A DNA stretch of 7,166 nt from an uncultured bacterium (GCA_937928585.1 CALEZK010000290.1:1-7166); one strand, 5' to 3'; positions 1 to 6,298 are shown, counted from the stretch's first letter. A program made the numbers and translations. The notes: a model not told the origin generated them from the letters alone.

Positions 1-59
1 ATCCAATACTGCTGAAACAAACACGACGCACCTCTGCGACCCCGCGAAACGCGCCAAAA

Positions 60-108
60 ATAATTGGGGTGCTCCACCGCAAGGAGCGCCACCGCACATC
101 CCAATTAT
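60..108. repeat. Nested inverted repeat upstream of the esterase gene
   Basis: A perfect 9-bp outer inverted repeat, ATAATTGGG at 60-68 and CCCAATTAT at 100-108, encloses an inner hairpin. The inner hairpin is GGTGCTCC at 68-75 pairing with GGAGCGCC at 83-90, with one G-U pair and the 7-nt loop ACCGCAA. The hexamer ACCGCA occurs in that loop (76-81) and again at 91-96. No T-tract follows on either strand, so it is not a standard intrinsic terminator. It lies about 120 bp before the start codon at 231. It could be an operator, a structured leader or an old element end; the sequence does not decide. Confidence 0.6.
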
Positions 109-230
109 GCCACCTCTCTGACCAGGACCGCAAAATTCAGACATAGCTGGACCCGGCAGCGGGATCGCCTGTATTGTGGGCAGAAACCGGGCAGTTTTCG
201 GCACACTCGTGAAAGGTGGGGTGGTAATTC

Positions 231-2276
231 ATGCTTCGACATGCGTTCTCGGGCTTGCTTTTGGCCCTGCTATTGGCGGGGTGCGCGACCGTATCCAATA
301 CCGAATCCCAGGTGTCATCTCTCACGCTTGGCCCCATATTCACCGACAACATGGTACTGCAACGCGATGCGCCAGTAAGTATATGGGGTCGCAGTGAGCC
401 CAATGCGGCGGTCCGAATTTCGATTGCGGGTTCAAAAACGAAAGTGATTGCGGGGCCCGACGGGCGCTGGGAGGCCGTACTGCCACCAATGACAGTGGGC
501 GGTCCGCATGTGTTAACGGTTGAAAGTCGTCGCAACCGCGCCGTGCTTGAGAATGTGGTGCTCGGGGACGTCTGGATCTGTTCCGGTCAATCGAATATGG
601 CGTGGCCCGTGAAATCCGGTCAGATGGGCGTGGACAACGCGGAGGCGGAAGTTGCCGCGGCAAACTGGCCGAGCATACGACTGCTCTCAATCGCGCGAGA
701 GGGAGCCGCGACGCCGCGCACGGAAATCAATTCCGAAGGCTGGCGCGTGTGCACGCCGGAGACGGTTGGCGCGTTTTCGGCGGTCGGCTATTTTTTTGGA
801 AGAGACCTCCATGCAAGTGTTGGTGTGCCAATTGGACTCATCGATTCATCCTACGGCGGAAGCATGATCGAGGCGTGGATGAGCGACGCAGGCTTGCGCG
901 CGGTGCCGGAGTTCGCGGCTGTAGTGGACACACTTAAGCAGGAACCGGAACGTATTGCAAAGATCGAAGCCGCGCACGCGGCGGCATTCGAACCCTGGCT
1001 CGCATCGCTGAATGCTGTTGACGCCGGGTATGCGAACGGCGTCGCACAATGGATCGCGCCCGAATTCGACGCTTCCGGATGGCGGACCATGTCGCTGCCC
1101 TCCTACTGGGAAGACAGCGGTTTTCCGCAGTTCGACGGCGTCATTTGGTTTCGGCACACCGTGGACGTGCCTGCCGATCTCGCGCGGCTGCCGCTGCGCA
1201 TTCGCCTCGGTTCGGTGAATGATCGGTTGCAGTTGTGGATCAATGGAAAGCCTGTGGTCCGATGGGCGCATAATGCGCAGGCGGAAGCTGGATTCAACAT
1301 ACCGGATGGCGTGGTGCGCGCGGGGGAGAACGTTATTGTCGCGCGCGTATACGACATGGGCGGCAGCGGCGGACTCTTCGGACGCGCGGACGGTTTTTGG
1401 TTGAAGCCGCAGGATGCGCTACAGGCGGGCATCGTTCCTCTCGCAGGAGAGTGGATGTGCAAGGAAGGTGCGTCCATCCAGGGTTTTGCGAAGATGCCCG
1501 CGCCGCCACAATGGCATCCGGATAGTCCGAACGGAACATCGCGACTTTACAACGCGATGCTCGCGCCATTGACGCGCTTCCCCGTTCGTGGCGCGATCTG
1601 GTATCAGGGCGAGGCGAATGCAAAACGGGCGGAGCAATATCGTGTTGCGCTGCCGGCATTGATCGCGGATTGGCGAAATGCGTGGGGGCAACCCGAGTTG
1701 CCGTTTCTGATCGTGCAGTTGGCGAACTATCGCGAACGGCGCGCGGAACCGCATGAGGATCCATGGGCGGAAATTCGCGAATCGCAATTCCTCGCGCTGC
1801 GCATTCCACACACCGGACTCGCAACGGCGATTGACATCGGCAACGCAGACGACATTCATCCCACGAACAAACAGGAAGTGGGGCGGCGTCTTGCGCTCGC
1901 TGCGCGACGCGTGACTTACGGAGATCCCGTCCTGCATTCGGGACCGGTCGCAACGGATTGGACTTTTGAGAACGGCAGCGCGCGGGTGCAATTCATTCAC
2001 GCCGGGTCCGGATTGGTCGCGAAAGGCGATACGCTGAAAAGCTTCGCGCTGGCAGGAAGCGATCGTGTGTTTCATTGGGCCGAGGCCCGCATCGAAGGCG
2101 ATTCCGTTGTGTTGCGTAGTGAGGCTGTGAAGGAACCTGTCGCCGCCCGATACGCATGGGCGGCAAATCCGGAGTGCACGCTCTATAACGTCGAGGGTCT
2201 TCCCGCGCTGCCGTTTCGCACGGACGATTGGCCCTTGACGACGCACGGAATCGGACTCGAAGCGCCGGCGAAGTAA
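231..2276 (+). CDS. SGNH-family sialate/carbohydrate O-acetylesterase, lipoprotein
   Basis: This 681-residue protein is predicted to remove acetyl esters from glycans (sialate 9-O-acetylesterase/SASA superfamily, resembling CAZy CE20 multidomain xylan acetylesterases). Residues 1-18 form a lipoprotein signal with the lipobox LAGC and lipidated Cys18, which places the enzyme on the outer or inner membrane. Residues about 31-105 are an N-terminal beta domain. The SGNH core begins near 110, with GQSNM at 119-123 (nucleophile Ser121), WYQGEAN at 457-463 (block III type) and DIHP at 541-544 (catalytic Asp541/His543). Residues about 273-395 form a jelly-roll, galactose-binding-like domain inserted into the catalytic domain, as known in this family. 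Residues about 565-670 are a C-terminal beta domain. The length is normal for the multidomain members. The ATG at 231 is preferred because it gives the intact signal and has a modest AAAGGTGG at 212-219. The gene is convergent with the sulfatase (16 bp between stops). The family assignment is firm, but the exact glycan and ester are unknown. Confidence 0.93.
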   Translation: MLRHAFSGLLLALLLAGCATVSNTESQVSSLTLGPIFTDNMVLQRDAPVSIWGRSEPNAAVRISIAGSKTKVIAGPDGRWEAVLPPMTVGGPHVLTVESRRNRAVLENVVLGDVWICSGQSNMAWPVKSGQMGVDNAEAEVAAANWPSIRLLSIAREGAATPRTEINSEGWRVCTPETVGAFSAVGYFFGRDLHASVGVPIGLIDSSYGGSMIEAWMSDAGLRAVPEFAAVVDTLKQEPERIAKIEAAHAAAFEPWLASLNAVDAGYANGVAQWIAPEFDASGWRTMSLPSYWEDSGFPQFDGVIWFRHTVDVPADLARLPLRIRLGSVNDRLQLWINGKPVVRWAHNAQAEAGFNIPDGVVRAGENVIVARVYDMGGSGGLFGRADGFWLKPQDALQAGIVPLAGEWMCKEGASIQGFAKMPAPPQWHPDSPNGTSRLYNAMLAPLTRFPVRGAIWYQGEANAKRAEQYRVALPALIADWRNAWGQPELPFLIVQLANYRERRAEPHEDPWAEIRESQFLALRIPHTGLATAIDIGNADDIHPTNKQEVGRRLALAARRVTYGDPVLHSGPVATDWTFENGSARVQFIHAGSGLVAKGDTLKSFALAGSDRVFHWAEARIEGDSVVLRSEAVKEPVAARYAWAANPECTLYNVEGLPALPFRTDDWPLTTHGIGLEAPAK

Positions 2277-2292
2277 TACGTGTCGGCAGTCC

Positions 2293-3801
2293 CTATTTCC
2301 ACGTCCCCGTCGGCTCTTGAAACGATGTGATCGGTGTATACGGTGTTGGATAGTCTTTACCCGCGTGGCTATTGCGGCATGATGCGACGAACTCGTTGAG
2401 TTGAGCGCGCATTCGCGCGCGAAACGCTTCCGATTCCGCGACAATGTTTTTCTGTTCAAATGGATCGGCGAGAAGATCGAAGCATTCGTCTTCCGCTCCG
2501 GACTCGGACAGGTTGGTCAATAGCTTGAACTGATCATCAATCATCGCAAACGTTGGCGCGCCGAAGGTGTATTTCTTTTCCTCGTGGAACCGAAATGGAA
2601 TTGGTTTCCCGCGCGTCGATTGGAGGCCGCGCAGCATCGGCGCGAGACTAATCCCGTCGATCGGTCTTGCGTCGGGCATCGTGTGGTCCAGCAGATCCAC
2701 AATCGTTGGAAGGTAATCGAGCGTGCTGCACGGCATGTCGTAAATCGTGCCGGGCTTTACCATCGCCGGCCACTTGACCAAGGCCGGCACTGCAATGCCG
2801 CCATTGTACAGACTGCGCTTGCGCCCGCGGAGTCCGCCGGTAGAACCGTGCGTTCGCACATCCAGCGCGTTGTCGCCTTTACCTTCCGGACCATTGTCGG
2901 ACGCGAACCAAATTGCCGTATCGTTTTCGACACCTAACGTCTTGATTAGAGAATTCAATCGGCCGATTTGTTCATCCATCGCCTTGATTGCGCCATAGTA
3001 GTGCTGAAGCGGCTCGGGATGATTGGAGAAAGCGTTCCGATACTCAGGACCCGCAACGATCGGTGTGTGCGGCGTGTGAAACCAGATCACCGCGAGAAAG
3101 GGTTGCTGATCCCGCGCGCATGCGCGCAGAAACGGCTCGACGCGATCGACGATGACTCGCGCATCGTCCCCGGCGAGGTTGTCGCGCTCGCGTTCGCCGC
3201 GCTCATTCCAATACGCGCTTCGCCAGGGTGTGCCGGGTTCGCCCCAGATATTTTTGCCCTCGGCGGGCGTAATCGCGGGATCCCAGCTCGGCACCAAGGC
3301 CTCCGTTGAGAAACACGTATCGAAACCGTGATGCCAGGGCGGCGAAAACAACTCTGGATGTTCGGGGCCGCCGCGATTGCCGTCTTTTTCTGTTTTAGAG
3401 AGTGTGCCGAGGTGCCACTTTCCGAAATGCCCGGTGCGGTAGCCGCGCTCCCTGCAAATGTCCGCGAGTGTGATTTCTTCCCGCGGTAATGCGCCTTCGT
3501 TCGCGTGCGTTACGCCATAGCGCAGATAGTGGCGGCCGGTAAGGCAGGTTCCCCGCGTGGGCGAGCAAACGGGACTTCCCGCGTAGAAGCGGGTGAAGCG
3601 CGCGCCTTCGCGGGATAACTGGTCGAGGTGCGGGGTGTGAACAATCGTGTTGCCGTTGAAGCCAACATCTCCGAAACCGAGATCATCCGCCATCACAAGG
3701 ATAACGTTTGGGCGCTTCGCTGCCGAATCTGCGAACGTTGTTGGTGAAGCAGCTAGCGATGTGCTTGCGGCAAGTAGCCGAAGAAAATTTCTGCGGTTCA
3801 C
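2293..3801 (-). CDS. Tat-exported type I sulfatase (arylsulfatase family)
   Basis: This 502-residue protein hydrolyses sulfate esters, probably on a polysaccharide, in the periplasm. The N-terminus has a twin-arginine signal (NRRNFLR, Arg3/Arg4), a hydrophobic stretch and a likely cleavage site after TFA at residue 24. The alkaline-phosphatase-fold core follows. Asp39/Asp40 are metal ligands. CSPTR at 79-83, followed by LTGR at 87-90, is the sulfatase signature, in which Cys79 is converted to formylglycine. GKWHLG spans 127-132, FHTPH 241-245, and SDNG 301-304 supplies further metal ligands. Lys328 lies in GRKRSLYNGGI, where the glutamate often found before GG is Asn. The length is typical of S1-type sulfatases. 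The start is GTG at 3801-3799, with GGAG at 3808-3811 six bases before it. That GTG overlaps the stop of the upstream esterase as GTGA. A formylglycine-generating enzyme is needed but not present in this window. The substrate cannot be read from the sequence. Confidence 0.95.
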   Translation of the reverse strand: MNRRNFLRLLAASTSLAASPTTFADSAAKRPNVILVMADDLGFGDVGFNGNTIVHTPHLDQLSREGARFTRFYAGSPVCSPTRGTCLTGRHYLRYGVTHANEGALPREEITLADICRERGYRTGHFGKWHLGTLSKTEKDGNRGGPEHPELFSPPWHHGFDTCFSTEALVPSWDPAITPAEGKNIWGEPGTPWRSAYWNERGERERDNLAGDDARVIVDRVEPFLRACARDQQPFLAVIWFHTPHTPIVAGPEYRNAFSNHPEPLQHYYGAIKAMDEQIGRLNSLIKTLGVENDTAIWFASDNGPEGKGDNALDVRTHGSTGGLRGRKRSLYNGGIAVPALVKWPAMVKPGTIYDMPCSTLDYLPTIVDLLDHTMPDARPIDGISLAPMLRGLQSTRGKPIPFRFHEEKKYTFGAPTFAMIDDQFKLLTNLSESGAEDECFDLLADPFEQKNIVAESEAFRARMRAQLNEFVASCRNSHAGKDYPTPYTPITSFQEPTGTWK

Positions 3802-3811
3802 GGCGTACTCC
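3798..3811 (-). promoter_or_regulatory. Translational-coupling junction with RBS for the sulfatase
   Basis: The esterase stop TGA (3800-3798) overlaps the sulfatase start GTG (3801-3799) in the tetranucleotide GTGA. A GGAG ribosome-binding site at 3808-3811 lies inside the last codons of the esterase, six bases before the GTG. This supports the unusual GTG start and predicts that the two proteins are made from one message in coordinated amounts. Confidence 0.75.
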
Positions 3812-4685
3812 GATTCTTAACGTGTTCATCGAAAAAGGCGATGATCTCCGCCAGCATCTTGTCCTCGCGGGCAATATCCATGCCGTGCTTTCCGCCTTCC
3901 ACCAAGACGATTCGATGCGGTACACCCGCGCGCGCAAGCGCCTCTGCCATGGCGGTTGATTGACCGGGATGCACGCGTTTGTCGGCGGTGCCGTGCAGCA
4001 GGAACAGCGGGGGTGTGGTTGCCGTTACATAGTAGATGGGCGATGCGCGTTTCGCGGCGTCCTGTTTCTCCGCCAGCGTACCGCCGAGAAATCGGACTAC
4101 TAGCGGGTCATCCTCGTGCGCGAGGGCAAGCGACAACGGATTTACCAGGTCCAGGGGTCCACACACCGCAACGGCAGCGGATATCGTGCTCGGAAAATAG
4201 CTGCAACCGCCAGTGCCCTCGAGGCCATCGGCGGCGGTTGTCACAGCCAACATAGCGGAGAGGTGGCCGCCCGCGGACGCGCCGATGGCGCCGATTCGGT
4301 TTGAGTCAATCCCGTAAGTTGAGGCGTTTGCGCGCAGCCAGCGGACTGCCAGTTTGCAATCCTCGACCGCGGCAGGGAACACGGCCTCGTCTGAAAGGCG
4401 ATAGGCTATGGAAACGCCGATGTACCCTGCATCGGCGAATGCGCGGAGCATGGCTAGCGTTTTCTCGCCGCCTTTGCCGCCCGTGTACCAGCCGCCGCCA
4501 TGGATGTGGATGATCGCGGGCCGGCGCTCGCTGACTGGTTCCGGGTAGAGGATGTCGAGCCGCTGGAACGACGATTGCGTCCCGTATGCGACATCTGTTG
4601 CGAAAGCGTACGGTCCTGCGAGCGTTGCTTCCGCCGGATTCTGCGCAAAGGACAGTGCGGCAATCACGATGTAGTTGATGAGCAT
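3798..4685 (-). CDS. Alpha/beta-hydrolase esterase (BD-FAE/carboxylesterase-like), exported
   Basis: This 295-residue serine hydrolase probably cleaves acyl esters on carbohydrates. The BD-FAE/esterase-lipase group includes acetyl- and feruloyl-esterases. It has the oxyanion-hole motif HGGGW at 62-66, nucleophile elbow GASAGG at 135-140 (Ser137), acid Asp235 after HGTAD, and His267 in GKHG. It is therefore a complete catalytic triad in the usual order. Residues about 2-20 are hydrophobic and end in AEA, suggesting a signal peptide or membrane anchor. I chose the ATG at 4685, which has GGGA at 4696-4699. An in-frame TTG at 4709 would add eight residues including Arg and Lys, giving a better positively charged signal N-region but no visible ribosome-binding site. 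It is the first gene of an operon with the sulfatase, overlapping it by 4 nt. The substrate is unknown; a peptidase of the same fold is less likely given HGGGW and the small size. Confidence 0.88.
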   Translation of the reverse strand: MLINYIVIAALSFAQNPAEATLAGPYAFATDVAYGTQSSFQRLDILYPEPVSERRPAIIHIHGGGWYTGGKGGEKTLAMLRAFADAGYIGVSIAYRLSDEAVFPAAVEDCKLAVRWLRANASTYGIDSNRIGAIGASAGGHLSAMLAVTTAADGLEGTGGCSYFPSTISAAVAVCGPLDLVNPLSLALAHEDDPLVVRFLGGTLAEKQDAAKRASPIYYVTATTPPLFLLHGTADKRVHPGQSTAMAEALARAGVPHRIVLVEGGKHGMDIAREDKMLAEIIAFFDEHVKNRSTP

Positions 4686-4800
4686 TTTTGAAGTGTCCCA
4701 TAGTCGCAACGTGTCGCGCCAGTCTGCCGCGGGAAAGGTAAAGCTAGACTTGCAATCGTTTGTGGATCGACAATTGATTCAGCGTGCGCAAAACAAGCAT

Positions 4801-4806
4801 GGGGAG
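4801..4806 (+). promoter_or_regulatory. RBS deciding the DUF4259 start
   Basis: GGGGAG lies seven bases before the ATG at 4814. It favours that start over the in-frame ATG at 4799 and GTG at 4784, and the resulting protein begins with MGAW, the usual beginning of this family. The site is in the 128-bp divergent region between this gene and the minus-strand esterase operon. I found no strong sigma-70 promoter pair there in either direction. Confidence 0.65.
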
Positions 4807-4813
4807 AACTTCG

Positions 4814-5224
4814 ATGGGAGCATGGGACGTCAACGCCTTTGGGAACGATACCGCATGTGACTGGCTATACATGCTTGAAGAAGCAAGGGATCTCTCGCTG
4901 GTAGAGGAAACATTGGATCGGGTGTTGAACGCCGGAGACGAGTACATCGATGCTTCGGATGCGGAGGAGGCGCTCGTCGCCATCGAGGTTGTCGCGCGGC
5001 TGCAGGGCAACTGGGGCGAGCGAAGTTCTTACTCGGAGCTTGCGGACGCTTGGGTAGAGCAATCTGACATCAAGCCGAGCGCGGCTCTTGCGAAAAAGGC
5101 AAAGCAAGTCATTGCGCGAATTCTGAGTGACCCATCGGAGTTAAAGGAACTCTGGGAAGAAAGCGACGAGTTCACAGAGTGGAAAGACTCTGTTGCGGAG
5201 TTAGACAGCCGCGTCCGACTATAG
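4814..5224 (+). CDS. DUF4259-family small acidic protein
   Basis: This 136-residue protein matches my memory of the DUF4259 family. It starts MGAW, followed by the FGNDTACDWL pattern (residues 9-18) and a helical acidic segment. Next comes ASDAEEALVAIEVVARLQG (47-65) and a C-terminal helix with LWEESDEFTEW (113-123) before a short basic tail. There is no signal peptide, membrane segment or recognisable catalytic motif, so it is probably a soluble cytoplasmic helical protein. The molecular function of the family is not known to me. It is transcribed away from the esterase operon and convergent with the SDR, with 33 bp between their stops. It therefore appears to be a single-gene unit, and its neighbours do not suggest a role. 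Family membership rests on motif recognition, not a search. Confidence 0.82.
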   Translation: MGAWDVNAFGNDTACDWLYMLEEARDLSLVEETLDRVLNAGDEYIDASDAEEALVAIEVVARLQGNWGERSSYSELADAWVEQSDIKPSAALAKKAKQVIARILSDPSELKELWEESDEFTEWKDSVAELDSRVRL

Positions 5225-5229
5225 CCCTT

Positions 5230-5263
5230 AAAAAGCGTGGCGATGTGACTGACGTCGCTACGC
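5230..5263 (-). terminator. Hairpin between convergent genes, possible terminator of the SDR gene
   Basis: GCGTGGCGATGT (5235-5246) and ACGTCGCTACGC (5252-5263) form an imperfect 12-bp stem around a 5-nt loop. In plus-strand RNA the two imperfect positions are G-U pairs; in minus-strand RNA they are A-C mismatches. On the minus strand the stem is followed directly by five T residues (the A-run at 5230-5234), as in an intrinsic terminator for the SDR message. The arm covers the SDR stop codon at 5260-5258. No T-tract follows on the plus strand, so termination of the DUF4259 gene here is less supported. Confidence 0.45.
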
Positions 5264-6001
5264 AGTAAATCCCCCGTCGATTGACAGGCTGGCGCCGGTC
5301 ACGAACCGCGCTTCGGGTCCTGCGAGAAAGGCTACAAGAGCGGCTACGTCTTCCGACTTGCCGAAGGCTTTTAATGCGGTCGCGCTCTTCATTCCTTTTG
5401 ACATGGGGCCTTCCGCAGGGTTCATGTCGGTATCGATTGGACCGGGTTGTACGTTGTTCACGGTAATGCCGCGCGGGCCGAAATCGCGCGAGAGCCCCCG
5501 AGTCAAAGCCGCGATTGCGGCCTTGCTCATGGCATAGGCGCCGTCGCCGGGGAAGGGCATGCGATCCGCCGTGCAGCTTCCGATGGAAATGATACTCCCG
5601 CCCTCACCCATATGCTTCGAAGCCTCCTGAATGCCGACGAAAATTGCGCGGATATTAATATGCAGGAGGCGATCGAACTCTTCGAGGGAGATCGACTCGA
5701 CCGTACCCATTAATGCGATGCCCGCGTTGTTCACGAGGATGTCGAGCCGCCCCAACATGGAAACGGCCTTGGCAATCGCGGCTTGAAGCGCGGAAGCATC
5801 CGCGCTGTCGGCTTGAATCGCGATTGCACGTCCGCCTTTTGCATGGATCGCGTCGAGCACATCCTGCGCCTTGCTGGCGGAACTGGAGTAGGTAATGGCG
5901 ACGGCTGCGCCCTCGTCTGCGAGCCGCATTGCGATCGCCGCGCCAATACCGCGAGATGCGCCTGTTACGATTGCGACTTTACCCTGCAACGGTTTTGACA
6001 T
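5258..6001 (-). CDS. SDR-family oxidoreductase (FabG-like, classical SDR)
   Basis: This 247-residue NAD(P)-dependent dehydrogenase/reductase is cytoplasmic. The cofactor motif TGASRGIG is at 13-20. NNAG is at 91-94, catalytic-tetrad Asn116 is in HINI, Ser142 is in IGSC, and Tyr156 and Lys160 are in YAMSK. PGPIDTDMNP (187-196) and the C-terminal SIDGG (240-244) complete the fold. The second beta strand ends in TYSSS with no acidic residue, which usually favours NADP(H). Ser142 to Tyr156 is 14 residues, one more than in E. coli FabG, a spacing I associate with the RMPFPG subgroup. The ATG at 6001 has GGAG at 6013-6016, a little far away. No fatty-acid synthesis genes are nearby, so I give no fabG symbol; the substrate is unknown. 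The gene is preceded by the scar of a second SDR gene on the same strand. Confidence 0.93.
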   Translation of the reverse strand: MSKPLQGKVAIVTGASRGIGAAIAMRLADEGAAVAITYSSSASKAQDVLDAIHAKGGRAIAIQADSADASALQAAIAKAVSMLGRLDILVNNAGIALMGTVESISLEEFDRLLHINIRAIFVGIQEASKHMGEGGSIISIGSCTADRMPFPGDGAYAMSKAAIAALTRGLSRDFGPRGITVNNVQPGPIDTDMNPAEGPMSKGMKSATALKAFGKSEDVAALVAFLAGPEARFVTGASLSIDGGFTA

Positions 6002-6054
6002 GATGAGAAAGACTCCGTGCGCACCGCGCGATGATTTGATTTGAACAACGCGTC

Positions 6055-6063
6055 CTTATACCA
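6055..6063 (-). promoter_or_regulatory. Possible extended -10 promoter of the SDR gene
   Basis: On the minus strand TGGTATAAG reads as an extended -10 element (TGn followed by TATAAG, close to TATAAT). It lies 53 bases before the SDR start codon, which would give a leader of roughly 45 nt. No good -35 hexamer is found 17 bp upstream, as is allowed for extended -10 promoters. The call rests on the motif alone. Confidence 0.4.
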
Positions 6064-6095
6064 AATTACCGGCGATGCGCGCACGGCAGTCGAAC

Positions 6096-6179
6096 TTAGC
6101 GGTAGTCTCCATCCACGAGAAGCGCTTCGCCAGTGCCCCAGCCTGCATCGCCGGATACCTTTCCTGAAAGTTTGCTCAT
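6096..6179 (-). pseudogene. Scar of an SDR gene: both ends kept, middle deleted (27 codons)
   Basis: This short minus-strand frame begins at ATG 6179-6177, with AAGGA at 6185-6189 as ribosome-binding site, and ends at TAA 6098-6096. Its first eight residues, MSKLSGKV, match the usual start of a classical SDR (compare MSKPLQGKVAIVTGAS in the neighbouring gene). Its last twelve, TGEALLVDGDYR, match the usual SDR end (TGxxLxVDGG). Only a few residues (SGDAGWG) lie between, so about 220 codons including the Rossmann motif, Ser-Tyr-Lys centre and most of the fold are absent. Frame is kept across the junction. The DNA differs clearly from both ends of the intact SDR downstream, so it is not a recent copy of that gene. 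I infer an internal deletion in an old tandem SDR pair. The peptide cannot be an active SDR; whether it is translated is unknown. Confidence 0.75.
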
Positions 6180-6216
6180 GGTTTTCCTTGCTTTGTGAGG
6201 TTCATGGTAACGAATG

Positions 6217-6243
6217 CGTCGGCCGGAGACTGCCGGGCCGGCG
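6217..6243. repeat. GC-rich hairpin upstream of the SDR scar
   Basis: CGTCGGCCGG (6217-6226) pairs with CCGGGCCGGCG (6233-6243) around the loop AGACTG, with one bulged G and one G-U pair when read as plus-strand RNA. No T-tract follows on either strand. It lies about 55 bp downstream of the patatin stop and about 40 bp upstream of the SDR scar. It could be a structured spacer or a factor-dependent stop site. Nothing else recognisable lies between the patatin stop and the scar apart from this and the weak terminator-like hairpin next to the patatin stop. Confidence 0.45.
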
Positions 6244-6272
6244 TTGACGACTAGGACAAGTGGAAAGTACTC

Positions 6273-6293
6273 AAAAATTCCCGCAGCGCGTGG
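6273..6293 (-). terminator. Weak terminator-like hairpin after the patatin gene
   Basis: On the minus strand, six bases after the patatin TGA, CC-A-CGC pairs with GCGGG around a 3-nt loop (6280-6293). It is followed by AA and five T residues (the A-run at 6273-6277). The stem is only five base pairs with a bulged A, so this is a marginal intrinsic terminator. Confidence 0.3.
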
Positions 6294-6298
6294 TCCGC

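Noticed and set aside
1..99. Open minus-strand frame from an ATG at 99 to the window edge, and open plus-strand frames ending near 124 and 146
   Set aside because: None gives a recognisable protein, none has a convincing ribosome-binding site or family motif, and short open frames are expected in GC-rich DNA.
149..177. TATTGT at 172-177 as a -10 box for the acetylesterase gene
   Set aside because: There is no matching -35 hexamer at the right distance and only a moderate match to consensus.
2277..2304. ACGTG and CACGT inverted repeat at the convergent esterase and sulfatase ends as a terminator
   Set aside because: The stem is only 5 bp with a loop of about 17 nt and no T-tract; it is too weak to call.
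2405..2420. Near-palindrome GCGCGCATTCGCGCGC
   Set aside because: It is within the sulfatase C-terminal coding region and is explained by Arg and Ala codons.
1419..2459. Long minus-strand open frame of 346 codons opposite the acetylesterase and sulfatase end
   Set aside because: It is Arg/Cys/His-rich with no family resemblance and lies opposite well-supported genes, so it is a codon-bias shadow.
3114..3127. Perfect 14-bp palindrome GCGCGCATGCGCGC
   Set aside because: It lies inside the sulfatase gene and encodes ordinary Arg/Ala-rich residues in GC-rich DNA, with no supporting context for a site.
4750..4779. Promoter pair in the divergent region (TTGCAA with a downstream -10)
   Set aside because: No acceptable -10 hexamer lies 16-18 bp after TTGCAA on the plus strand, and the minus strand gave no better pair.
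5258..6001. Naming the SDR gene fabG
   Set aside because: SDR family motifs do not fix the substrate, and no fatty-acid synthesis genes are adjacent.
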